Of a stretch of 64,000 bases of DNA, positions 8,305 through 15,670 are shown one piece after another. Each line of letters opens with the position of its first letter. Positions within the stretch are counted from its first letter, which is position 1. A program made the position numbers and the translations under genes. The notes beneath the pieces are model-generated. The model was not told the DNA's origin, ran no database searches, and saw nothing but the letters and a program-made list of their open reading frames with translations. Source of the stretch: Gorillibacterium massiliense (GTDB taxonomy: Bacteria; Bacillota; Bacilli; Paenibacillales; NBRC-103111); the NCBI RefSeq assembly GCF_000455485.1, contig NZ_CBQR020000036.1, positions 62,001-126,000 of the forward strand, written 5' to 3'.

Positions 8305-10530
8305 ATGGCCAAGATGTTATACCGGATCGGTTTGTCGGCTGCGAAGAACCGACTAAAGTTTTTGTTTGGAGGTCTGTTGCTGCTGATAGTAGCTGCCAGT
8401 GTTGCAATGTCGCTGGGAGTTAACTTCGGTGGAGAAACATCTATCCCAGGTCTGGAATCACAAAAAACGCTTGAAGTCATGTACAAGGAATTTCCAAACA
8501 TGCACGATGACAGTGGAAAGATTCAACTCGTGCTAAAGGCGCCGGCAAACGAGACGTTGTCTTCCGATGCTTCCAAACAACTCGTCAGCAGCAAATTGGA
8601 GGAGATCTCCAAAGATCCGCAGGTTAGCAGTGTTGTCAGCCCAACCGACGGTCAAACGATGAACGCGGACGGTACCATCGGCTACGCAACGATCACCTAT
8701 AAAACGCCAGGCGATGCAGTAACAGGAAGCTCTAAAGACCGTGTATTGAATGCTGCAAAATCACTGCGGGATGTCGGTTGGGAAGCGGAGCTAAGCGGTA
8801 CAGGGTATGTGAAAATGGAAACGGGTAGCCCGGCGGAAGGTGTTGGCGTCATTTTTGCCCTGGTGATTCTGTCCATTGCGCTGGGTTCGTTACTCACAGG
8901 CATTCTGCCGATCCTGACTGCAGGTATTGGGCTTGGCTTCGGCATAATGCTGATTATTATAGGCTCGAACATTACGACCGTCCCCTCATTTGCCTTATCC
9001 CTGTCGGGCATGCTCGGACTTGCCGTCGGCATCGACTATGCCCTGTTTATTATCTCAAGGTACCGCCAGCAGCTCAGTGAGGGATACGAACGTAGAGAAG
9101 CGATTGCCATCGCTAACGGTACGGCAGGAAGCTCGGTCGTATTCGCAGGGGTAACGGTTATTATCGCCTTGGTCGGGTTTTCATTCGTCGGCGTTCCTTT
9201 CTTGACAATTATGGGCCTCTCCGGAGCACTTTGCGTATTCGCTGGCATTCTGGCTGCAATCTTCCTTGTTCCTGCGTTCCTTGAATTGATGGGAGACAGG
9301 ATTAAGGCTTCCAACAAAAAAGCAAAAAGTAGAACCAGTCAGAAAAACGGAAATTTGTGGGGCCGTATGATCACCCGCCGTCCATTGATCGCTACAGTGC
9401 TTGGTGTGGCTCTACTTGGAACGATTGCAGCGCCTTTCTTCAATATGCAGACCGGCAATCCGGATGACGGCCAAAAATCGACGACGAAGACCGAACGTCG
9501 CGCCTACGATCTGTTAACCGAAGCTTACGGTAAAGGCTACCACAGTCCGCTGGTTATTCTTGCCAAAACTGACGGTAGCGCAGATAGTGAAGCCCATCTG
9601 AATAAATCCGTTGAAACGCTTAAGACTTATCCGAATGTGGCTACCGTTACACCACCGGTTCCCGGACCTTCTGGAATGTTGTACTTAATCACCGTAATTC
9701 CCACGACCGGACCACATGATTCCGAAACAACCGATCTAGTTCAACTAATCCGCAACAATACATCTGAAATTCTGAAGCAAGACAAGGTTGAGCTGATGAT
9801 CACAGGTACAAGCGCTGTCAATATTGACATCACCGAAAAGCTTAATCACGCGTTGCCGAAATTTTGTCTCATTATCGTCGGTCTGGCGTTTGTGCTTCTT
9901 ATGGTCGTGTTCCGCTCGCTCCTTGTGCCGGTAAAGGCTGTGCTTGGGTTCATTCTTTCGCTGGGTGCTACACTCGGATTTGTCACTTATGTTGTTCAAG
10001 AAGGGCATTTCCAGAGTCTATTCGGATTCCATTCGGCCACAAGCGTGTTTAACTTCCTGCCGATTCTACTGGTCGGCGTGTTGTTCGGTCTGGCAATGGA
10101 CTATGAAGTATTCCTGGTCAGCCGTATGCGTGAAGAATTCAAAAAAACCGGAGATGCGAAACAATCGGTACTGGCTGGAGTTCAACACAGTGGCGGGGTC
10201 GTTACCGCAGCTGGATTAATTATGATTTCAGTCTTCACCGGATTTATGTTGGCTGATGAACCGACCGTGAAGGTGATGGGCTTCGGCCTTGCTTTTGGTA
10301 TTCTGTTCGACGCATTCGTCGTACGCATGATCATTGTTCCAGGAATCATGACGTTGCTGGGCAAGGCCGCCTGGTACTTACCGAAATGGCTTGACCGCAT
10401 GTTGCCTAATCTGGATGTAGAGGGCGAAGAAGTGATGAGAATCGTTGAAGAGAAAAGAGAACAATTGCTCAATAGCTATACGGGCAACGAAGCGCTGCGT
10501 AAAGTGGGAACTGTCAAATCAGCCACTTAG
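8305..10530 (+). CDS. MMPL-family RND exporter
   Basis: The 741-residue membrane protein has the MMPL layout: one N-terminal helix, an extracytoplasmic loop (about 40-175), a six-helix bundle (about 180-350), a second loop (about 385-510) and a second bundle (about 515-700). The motif GIDYALFIISRYR and its repeat AMDYEVFLVSRMREEF, each carrying the Asp-Tyr pair used in proton coupling, are diagnostic. Members export lipids, siderophores or drugs. The ribosome site is AGAGGAGAG. It lies between a response regulator and a histidine kinase of matching classes, so it is their probable target. The substrate is unknown; lipid-active antibiotics or membrane lipids are possibilities. Confidence 0.92.
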   Translation: MAKMLYRIGLSAAKNRLKFLFGGLLLLIVAASVAMSLGVNFGGETSIPGLESQKTLEVMYKEFPNMHDDSGKIQLVLKAPANETLSSDASKQLVSSKLEEISKDPQVSSVVSPTDGQTMNADGTIGYATITYKTPGDAVTGSSKDRVLNAAKSLRDVGWEAELSGTGYVKMETGSPAEGVGVIFALVILSIALGSLLTGILPILTAGIGLGFGIMLIIIGSNITTVPSFALSLSGMLGLAVGIDYALFIISRYRQQLSEGYERREAIAIANGTAGSSVVFAGVTVIIALVGFSFVGVPFLTIMGLSGALCVFAGILAAIFLVPAFLELMGDRIKASNKKAKSRTSQKNGNLWGRMITRRPLIATVLGVALLGTIAAPFFNMQTGNPDDGQKSTTKTERRAYDLLTEAYGKGYHSPLVILAKTDGSADSEAHLNKSVETLKTYPNVATVTPPVPGPSGMLYLITVIPTTGPHDSETTDLVQLIRNNTSEILKQDKVELMITGTSAVNIDITEKLNHALPKFCLIIVGLAFVLLMVVFRSLLVPVKAVLGFILSLGATLGFVTYVVQEGHFQSLFGFHSATSVFNFLPILLVGVLFGLAMDYEVFLVSRMREEFKKTGDAKQSVLAGVQHSGGVVTAAGLIMISVFTGFMLADEPTVKVMGFGLAFGILFDAFVVRMIIVPGIMTLLGKAAWYLPKWLDRMLPNLDVEGEEVMRIVEEKREQLLNSYTGNEALRKVGTVKSAT

Positions 10531-10553
10531 CAATCAGATCAAATGATTCTTAC

Positions 10554-10583
10554 AAAACCAACCGTCCGCGTGCGGTTGGTTTT
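10554..10583 (+). terminator. Terminator after the MMPL gene
   Basis: AAAACCAACCG and CGGTTGGTTTT form a perfect stem around a short GC loop, ending in T residues. It closes the MMPL transcript before the histidine kinase gene. Confidence 0.85.
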
Positions 10584-10669
10584 ACCACGTTCAGAGGCTG
10601 GATGGAAGGTGTGTTCCAGGGTGTACGCTCGTTTAACACTTTCGGTGTTGTATAATTGAAGGAGGAGGA

Positions 10670-11869
10670 ATGTCCATGAACAAATTAAAAACCGAAACGG
10701 CTCGGAGAAATGATTTGTTTCCCTCCAGGATACCGGTTCTCATCTGGGGGCTGCTCGTCTATATAAGCACGATGATCATGCAATTTATCCATGAACCGTT
10801 GATCATGGCCGGAACGGTGTTTACGGGCTTGTTCTTTGTTCATGTTCTTTTGTTATGGTATTCCTATAAGGTCTCCCAGAAGCAATTCTGGATTTATTTT
10901 TCGATTCAGGGAATTCTGATCTATCTATGTGCCATCTTGATGCCCTCCGGCTATCAAGGAGTTTTGATCGGTTTGCTACCGGTGCTCATCGCGCAAAGCC
11001 TCGGATTCTCCTTTCGGCTGCGAAGAGCGATCTTCATCACTTTGATCGCCGTAATCATTTTTTTTGATTCCGCGCTCACCGTAGGCGATACCGGCGAGCT
11101 TATCGTCTTTTTGCCGATTTTCACCTTGATGTTAATTATCATTATTGCGTATGCCATCCTATTCTTCCGGCAGGTGGATGAACGGTTGCGGATACAAAGC
11201 TTTCTGCAAGATCTTCAGGAAGCTCATCGGAAAGTTGAAGAGCTGACTTTGGCCAATGAACGACAGCGGATGGCCCGTGATTTGCACGATACGTTAGCGC
11301 AGGGGTTGGCCGGACTGATTATGCAGCTAGAGGCGGCCGATGCGCATATGTCAAAAGGCCGGGTAGAACGCGGTCATGAGATTATTCACCAATCTATGTA
11401 CGGAGCGCGCCGGACGTTAGCGGAGGCACGGCGTGCCATCGACAATCTGCGGACGAAGTCGGCCTCCGAGATAGACTTTAAGGATGCGCTGCTCAATGAA
11501 GTGGAAAGGTTTCAAGAAGCGACGGGGATTGAAACGACTACGAAGCTGCTATTGCACCAACATTTATCGCGGTTAATGATGGAGCATCTGCTTAATATCG
11601 TAAAAGAAGGTTTAACCAACATTGCCCGGCATGCCAAAGCAGATCAGGTCTCCGTGACAATGTCATCTGAAGGGGAGCTGCTGCGCATTGAGATTATAGA
11701 TAACGGCGTTGGCTTCAACACGGACGCTATTGGCAAAGACGCCGGACACTACGGACTGCTGGGAATTCAGGAGCGTTCGCGGCTGATCGGCGGCGAGATG
11801 CAGGTACTCAGCAATGAGGACGGTACGACAATTATCATTAAAGTTCCGATACCAGTTACGCATGGTTGA
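10670..11869 (+). CDS. NarX/DesK-type sensor histidine kinase
   Basis: The 399-residue protein has about six membrane helices in residues 20-166, a coiled-coil linker (170-198) and a HisKA_3 domain with phospho-acceptor H206 in MARDLHDTLAQG. The HATPase domain follows with N-box NIVKEGLTNIARHA and G-box DNGVGFN and GLLGIQER. No extracytoplasmic sensor domain is present, so it probably reads a signal within the membrane, as DesK does. AAGGAGGAGG precedes the start. It is the natural partner of the LuxR-type regulator at 7309. The gene order regulator-MMPL-kinase, with terminators between, is less common than adjacent kinase and regulator genes. Confidence 0.9.
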   Translation: MSMNKLKTETARRNDLFPSRIPVLIWGLLVYISTMIMQFIHEPLIMAGTVFTGLFFVHVLLLWYSYKVSQKQFWIYFSIQGILIYLCAILMPSGYQGVLIGLLPVLIAQSLGFSFRLRRAIFITLIAVIIFFDSALTVGDTGELIVFLPIFTLMLIIIIAYAILFFRQVDERLRIQSFLQDLQEAHRKVEELTLANERQRMARDLHDTLAQGLAGLIMQLEAADAHMSKGRVERGHEIIHQSMYGARRTLAEARRAIDNLRTKSASEIDFKDALLNEVERFQEATGIETTTKLLLHQHLSRLMMEHLLNIVKEGLTNIARHAKADQVSVTMSSEGELLRIEIIDNGVGFNTDAIGKDAGHYGLLGIQERSRLIGGEMQVLSNEDGTTIIIKVPIPVTHG

Positions 11870-12025
11870 ATGCTATTAAAATGAAAAAACGGCTTCAACA
11901 GCGCAGATGGCTGCTTGAAATCATCATTTTTTCCTGTTCGAAAAGGGCAGGGTGACATATCCTCCGATGGAGGATGAGCTTGAGTCGCGATGCAATTTGA
12001 ACCATTATAAAAAATGAAATTCCTT
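11870..12025. other. Intergenic region with weak hairpins
   Basis: An imperfect stem near 11891-11935 followed by ATTTTTT may terminate the kinase transcript. A perfect 7-bp hairpin ATCCTCC-GAT-GGAGGAT lies at 11959-11975. No gene was found here. Confidence 0.4.
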
Positions 12026-12056
12026 TTGACTCTGTCTTTGGGGAAACGGTTATAAT
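12026..12056 (+). promoter_or_regulatory. Possible promoter with a 19-base spacer
   Basis: TTGACT (12026-12031) and TATAAT (12051-12056) are excellent -35 and -10 boxes but are 19 bases apart. MerR-type regulators act on promoters with such long spacers, but I see no convincing dyad in the spacer. It would start a leader of about 870 bases before the Cfr-like gene. Confidence 0.4.
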
Positions 12057-12180
12057 TAGACGGCCCGGGCATTCTGTCATGTTTCATGTTATCAAACCGG
12101 ATACTTACAAACTCTTAGGCTATAGACAGGTTGAGTATTTTTTTTCGGTAAAATTTTTGGGGGATTAGTGGGAGGGCGTA

Positions 12181-12201
12181 ATGAGCATTTACAAGAACTA
12201 A
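12181..12201 (+). CDS. Possible leader peptide 1 (MSIYKN)
   Basis: GGAGGG lies 4 bases before ATG, which opens a 6-codon ORF, MSIYKN, then stop. A short stem GCGTC/GACGC (12225-12239) and seven T residues follow. Strong ribosome sites in front of very short ORFs are a feature of antibiotic-responsive leaders. Function here is inference. Confidence 0.35.
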   Translation: MSIYKN

Positions 12202-12410
12202 TGTCATTCAGTTTCGAAGATTCAGCGTCTATTGGACGCCGTTACGCATTTTTTTGAACATTTGAACGAGAAGAGTAGTTGTTTTGATAAAAATGTCGGG
12301 GGACAAGAACCTATATTATTAGAGTTAGTTGCGATGAAATATCGGGTATGTTAATATTACGCTGACATTTACGATAGGAGTTGAAGAGGATAATGTAATA
12401 TTTCTTGCTT

Positions 12411-12509
12411 ATGTTTAAGAATAAAACAAGATCTGTTTGCTCTGTTTTGTTCTTTATTGGCAAGAAAGTTACCTCATTCTTTTCACTCAAAAAATATATC
12501 CTGATCTGA
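12411..12509 (+). CDS. Short ORF in the Cfr-like gene leader (32 codons)
   Basis: This frame encodes a basic, hydrophobic 32-residue peptide but has no good ribosome site near its ATG. It contains CAAGAAAG at 12461-12468, identical to part of the 5' arm of the terminator at 12541. That upstream copy could pair with the 3' arm and prevent terminator formation. Whether it is translated is uncertain. Confidence 0.25.
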   Translation: MFKNKTRSVCSVLFFIGKKVTSFFSLKKYILI

Positions 12510-12540
12510 CTCTACGTCGGGTTGGATTTAAACTTTTTTG

Positions 12541-12577
12541 AGCTGCAAGAAAGGTCAACTTTCTTGTAGCTTTTTTT
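12541..12577 (+). terminator. Strong terminator or attenuator in the leader
   Basis: AGCTGCAAGAAAG (12541-12553) pairs along 13 bp with CTTTCTTGTAGCT (12559-12571), with a GTCAA loop and a seven-T run. It is upstream of two more short ORFs and the Cfr-like gene. If the promoter at 12026 serves that gene, this must be read through or anti-terminated. A repeat of the inner arm at 12461-12468 offers an alternative pairing. Confidence 0.85.
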
Positions 12578-12603
12578 ATTTGTGAACAAAGGAGTTTTCT
12601 GGA

Positions 12604-12627
12604 ATGTCATTGATCAAAGGCAACTAA
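12604..12627 (+). CDS. Possible leader peptide 2 (MSLIKGN)
   Basis: AAAGGAG (12588-12594) lies 9 bases before ATG, opening a 7-codon ORF, MSLIKGN, then stop. A hairpin CTGACG/CGTCAG (12629-12651) follows immediately. The strong ribosome site, tiny ORF and adjacent hairpin resemble leader cassettes before resistance genes. It also resembles MSIYKN upstream. Confidence 0.42.
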   Translation: MSLIKGN

Positions 12628-12708
12628 CCTGACGTTTTCTTATGGCGTCAGATACGACAACATTTATGAAAAGGTGAAAGTTTAATTCACTCTAGGAGGA
12701 TGAAAGCG

Positions 12709-12822
12709 ATGATCATTGAGGTTGTAGATGATTATGTGAACCGGTTCCTACCGATTGACCTGGTTCACAAAAAAATAAATCTGTTGCCGGAGGTTTACCA
12801 ATCTATCGACAAATGCACGTAG
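12709..12822 (+). CDS. Leader ORF of 37 codons before the Cfr-like gene
   Basis: AGGAGG (12694-12699) lies 9 bases before the ATG. The 37-residue peptide begins MIIEVVDDYVNRFLP and ends SIDKCT; I recognise no domain. It stops 58 bases before a terminator-like stem and 112 bases before the methyltransferase start. A ribosome stalled or slowed here could change folding of the stem. It could also be a remnant of an older gene. Confidence 0.45.
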   Translation: MIIEVVDDYVNRFLPIDLVHKKINLLPEVYQSIDKCT

Positions 12823-12879
12823 CGATTACGTCCGTAAGCGCATCGTGTTTATTCCTGCATAGTTGGTTAATGACGCATT

Positions 12880-12921
12880 AAAGCGCCGGATGACGGTTGC
12901 TTTTTTGCATTTTCTCCGGCG
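12880..12921 (+). promoter_or_regulatory. Two-state attenuator before the Cfr-like gene
   Basis: AAAGCGCCG (12880-12888) can pair with CGGTTGCTTT (12894-12903, one bulge), followed by TTTTTT: a terminator. The competing pairing is CGCCGGA (12884-12890) with TCCGGCG (12915-12921), a perfect 7 bp that would break the terminator and end 2 bases before the AAGGAG ribosome site (12924-12929). The two structures share 12884-12888 and exclude each other. Control by a ribosome on the preceding short ORF is inferred. Confidence 0.55.
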
Positions 12922-12934
12922 GTAAGGAGAACAC

Positions 12935-13965
12935 ATGAAACCAACCTCGAAATATGAAACGATTGGGCGAATCTTGTCCGACTTCAAGCAGCCTGCGTAC
13001 CGGTATGGGCAAATTATGGACGCTATTTTCAAACAAAAATTGCTGAATACGAGCGGATCACTATACTACCTAAATTTTTGCGAGAAGAGTTGGCTCGGAC
13101 GATTGGCCCGTACGTCTTCAGCGTTATTCCGGTAAAGGAACTCACATCGCAGCAGGTCAGCAAGGTGCTATTTGCCATCGGCGGTGGCGAACGGGTAGAG
13201 GCCGTTCGACTTACCTATGAACGGGGGTGGAAATCGTATTGTATTTCCACTCAGTGCGGCTGCGGGTTCGGGTGTCGCTTTTGCGCCACTGGTACTATCG
13301 GCTTGAAACGAAATCTGACCGCCGACGAAATTACCGACCAATTGCTTCACTTTCACTTGAACGACCACGCCTTAGACAGCGTGTCCTTCATGGGCATGGG
13401 GGAGGCGCTCGCAAACCCGCACCTTTTCGATGCGCTGGCGATTTTGACCAATCCGCATCTATTCGGTTTAGGACATCGAAGAATTACGATATCCACCATC
13501 GGCCTGTTGCCGGGAATCGATAGACTGACACGGGAGTATCCGCAGGTCAATCTAACCTTTTCGCTGCATTCGCCGTTCGATGATCAACGGAGCGAACTGA
13601 TGCCGATCAATAAGCGGTTTCCGCTCCACGACGTGCTGATTGCATTGGATCACCATATTCGGCATACGGGAAGAAAGGTGTATATCGCGTATATTCTTCT
13701 TCGAGGGTTCAATGACTCAACGGAGCATGCGAAAGCGGTTGCCGCTCTGTTGAGGGGAAGGGGAGCTTGGGAACATCTCTACCACGTGAACCTAATTCCC
13801 TACAATACGACAGACGTGACGCCTCAAAACTACATGCCATCTGATCCCGAAAGGATCAAAACGTTTGTTCGGACGTTGAAGATATATGGTGTGAACGTTA
13901 CGGTCCGAACTCAATTAGGATCAGACATTAATGCGGTATGTGGTCAGTTATACCGAACCGAATAG
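12935..13965 (+). pseudogene. Cfr-type 23S rRNA methyltransferase with a frameshift
   Basis: The product resembles Cfr, the radical-SAM enzyme that methylates C8 of A2503 in 23S rRNA and gives resistance to several peptidyl-transferase antibiotics; the housekeeping relative is RlmN. The start at 12935 follows AAGGAG. The first 35 codons match the Cfr N-terminus, then the frame is lost at AAACAAAAAT (13031-13040). The -1 frame continues with KIAEYERITILPKFLREEL and is open to 13965. That part holds the CxxxCxxC cluster motif (13261-13284), FMGMGEALANP, STIGLLPGI, LTFSLHSP and the C-terminal catalytic cysteine in AVCGQLY. One missing A explains the break. It may be an inactivating mutation, a sequencing error in an A-run, or slippage. 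If the frame is restored, the protein would be full length. Confidence 0.85.
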
Positions 13966-14025
13966 TCGACGTTTGAATTTATCATACAATACCTGCCGCA
14001 ATGCATTTGCGGTGACAGTAAAGAG

Positions 14026-14055
14026 AAGCGGTTGCCATGAAGAGGGCAGCCGCTT
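14026..14055 (+). terminator. Terminator after the Cfr-like gene
   Basis: AAGCGGTTGCC pairs with GGCAGCCGCTT with one mismatch. The T-run is short. It lies 60 bases beyond the stop codon. Confidence 0.6.
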
Positions 14056-14135
14056 TAGTCTAGTTGAAAGATGTTAACTTTAAGTTCCGCAGAAACCGCG
14101 GATTTTCTATTTTATAGTATGCCGATTTTGGCTTT

Positions 14136-14173
14136 GTGCCGTGTGACCTCTCAGTCACATCGGCACTTTTTTG
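14136..14173 (+). terminator. Second terminator-like hairpin
   Basis: GTGCCG-TGTGAC and GTCAC-ATCGGCAC form a 12-bp stem with one bulge, followed by six T residues. It lies in the gap between the Cfr-like and DinB-like genes. A 68-codon frame across this hairpin is judged not to be a gene. Confidence 0.75.
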
Positions 14174-14287
14174 ATTTCAAGTTGGTTCACAAATCTGCCA
14201 ATAGCACATCTGAGAATGAGAAGGTTTTGTTTGTTAAGATCAAGAATATAGTCAAAATTCTAAATTATGAGAATTGAGTTGATAAGC

Positions 14288-14758
14288 ATGAGTGACAAGA
14301 TGGTAGCTGTCTTAAGAAGACAGTTTGAACCGACATTAGAAATGTTCAAGGATCTTATCGAAGTATGTCCTGATGATTTTTGGATGGATGCCAAGCAAAA
14401 ATACTGGAAGCATATATTTCATGCTACAACCAGTATGAAATTTTGGTTTAGGCAGCAGAAGGATGAGGATTTCAAAATACCTGACTTCGGTAAGGATATA
14501 ACGGAAGCCCTAGATCAGGAGTGCTCTGACTACCCTACTAAAGAGGAAATGGCTAATTATCTTGAGGATATACTAAGTGTGGCTCATAAGTTTTTTGATG
14601 AGCTTACTGACGCCAGACTATTGGAACCATGTGTACTATACGAAGAAATAACTAAAACTGATGTAATCCTAATGCAGATCCGTCATGTTCAACATCATAT
14701 AGGGTATTGCAACAACATACTGAATTCGAATCACTTAGAAGCAGTAAAGTGGCAATGA
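14288..14758 (+). CDS. DinB-like four-helix-bundle protein
   Basis: The protein of about 156 residues has the helical pattern of the DinB/YfiT superfamily, with likely metal-binding histidines in HIFHATTS (about 42-49) and RHVQHHIGYCN near the C-terminus. Many members use bacillithiol or similar thiols to modify toxic compounds, but no substrate can be told here. The ATG at 14288 is chosen; an ATG at 14267 in frame has no better ribosome site. Base composition is more A+T-rich than the Cfr-like gene next door. It stands alone before a DUF1905-type gene. Confidence 0.72.
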   Translation: MSDKMVAVLRRQFEPTLEMFKDLIEVCPDDFWMDAKQKYWKHIFHATTSMKFWFRQQKDEDFKIPDFGKDITEALDQECSDYPTKEEMANYLEDILSVAHKFFDELTDARLLEPCVLYEEITKTDVILMQIRHVQHHIGYCNNILNSNHLEAVKWQ

Positions 14759-14809
14759 TAACGTGGGTGATCGAAAGTAGCTTCTTTACAATGAGGAGTG
14801 CTATTCCAT

Positions 14810-15259
14810 ATGGTTTATGAATTTGATAGTGAGATAAAGATGCTGGAAGGTAAAATGAAATGGAAAGTCGTTTATTTCCCATATTCAGTAAGGGAAACAT
14901 TTAATACGAATGGTAAAGTATCTGTTCAAATCACCGTTGACGGGCATGAGTTTGAGCATACGTTGTTGCCGTCAAAAAATGGGCATTATTTTGTTTATAA
15001 TGAATTTATTCGAAGAGATGTTCATAAAGAGCTCGGTGACAAACTCCATGTCATTCTCAAAAAATGTGAGGAAAATCGTACTATTGTTTTACCAGATTAC
15101 ATTTCAAAAAACCTTGCGGAACAACACATTCTGGATACATTCCTAAATCAGCCTGATTACATGAAGCGAGAGCAGATAAATTATATTGAAATTGCCAAAA
15201 AGGAAGAAACAAAGAGTAACCGAATATTAGCTTTAATTAATAAACTTAAGGATAAATAG
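14810..15259 (+). CDS. DUF1905 / YdeI-type protein
   Basis: The first 95 residues match the DUF1905 beta-barrel (KVSVQITVDGHEFEHTLLPSKNGHYFVYN), and the C-terminal part resembles the bacteriocin-protection YdeI/OmpD-associated tail (LPDYISKNLAEQ, then YIEIAKKEETK). The ATG at 14810 has GAGGAG 11 bases upstream; a GTG overlapping that site is less likely. The role of this family is poorly known; in enterobacteria YdeI is linked to protection against cationic peptides. It is followed by a strong terminator. Confidence 0.75.
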   Translation: MVYEFDSEIKMLEGKMKWKVVYFPYSVRETFNTNGKVSVQITVDGHEFEHTLLPSKNGHYFVYNEFIRRDVHKELGDKLHVILKKCEENRTIVLPDYISKNLAEQHILDTFLNQPDYMKREQINYIEIAKKEETKSNRILALINKLKDK

Positions 15260-15282
15260 ATCCTATAATATGAAAATTACAT

Positions 15283-15322
15283 AAAAGTCCAGCAATCTAT
15301 GAAAGTTGATTGCTGGACTTTT
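15283..15322 (+). terminator. Strong terminator after the DUF1905 gene
   Basis: AAAAGTCCAGCAATC (15283-15297) pairs perfectly over 15 bp with its complement at 15308-15322. It is symmetric and may act in both directions. Confidence 0.92.
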
Positions 15323-15378
15323 ATGTCGGAAAAAACAGGCTTATTGATTCGCTCATTCTAATGAAACTTTTACAAACA

Positions 15379-15530
15379 TTAAACCCTTGATCGATATTTA
15401 TTAATTGAGATCATGGGTTTTTTCCGTTTTCTAATATTTGCAGCCCAATCGATCTCATCATTCAGATCTTGGTAGTTGTAAACGACGCTATCCTGGTGCC
15501 CTAGCCGTAAGGCTGGGAACCGCGGATAAT
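15379..15530 (-). pseudogene. Possible tail of a lost leftward gene
   Basis: On the minus strand a frame without stop ends in GHQDSVVYNYQDLNDE, then IDWAANIRKRKKPMIS and NKYRSRV before TAA at 15379. The composition looks protein-like, but no start, ribosome site or full domain is present, and a neighbouring frame also looks coding for about 20 codons. I do not recognise the family. It overlaps a terminator-like stem (AAACCC/GGGTTT). The rest of 15323-15670 shows nothing else. Confidence 0.25.
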
Positions 15531-15670
15531 CGGCAGTTTCTGTCCGACGGGAAGAGGTAAATATGGAACTGCTTGTTTGACATTCAGAAATCTTTCAGAT
15601 CCTCTACAGTTTCAATTCATCTTCGTCGTGTAGGATGGGTTCCATCAAGCGTTAAAAGGAGCCATTCTTA

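Noticed and set aside
12032-12050. MerR operator in the 19-base promoter spacer
   Set aside because: The long spacer is suggestive, but no convincing dyad is present and no merR gene is nearby.
12060-12930. T-box or metabolite riboswitch upstream of the Cfr-like gene
   Set aside because: No T-box sequence or known aptamer core was recognised; short ORFs with terminators fit a ribosome-controlled leader better.
13031-13041. Classical programmed -1 slippery heptamer in the Cfr-like gene
   Set aside because: The bases do not fit X XXY YYZ in the zero frame; only single-tRNA slippage on AAA is possible, so a mutation or read error is more likely.
14071-14277. 68-codon frame between the Cfr-like and DinB-like genes
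   Set aside because: It runs across a strong terminator hairpin, has no ribosome site and no recognisable sequence.
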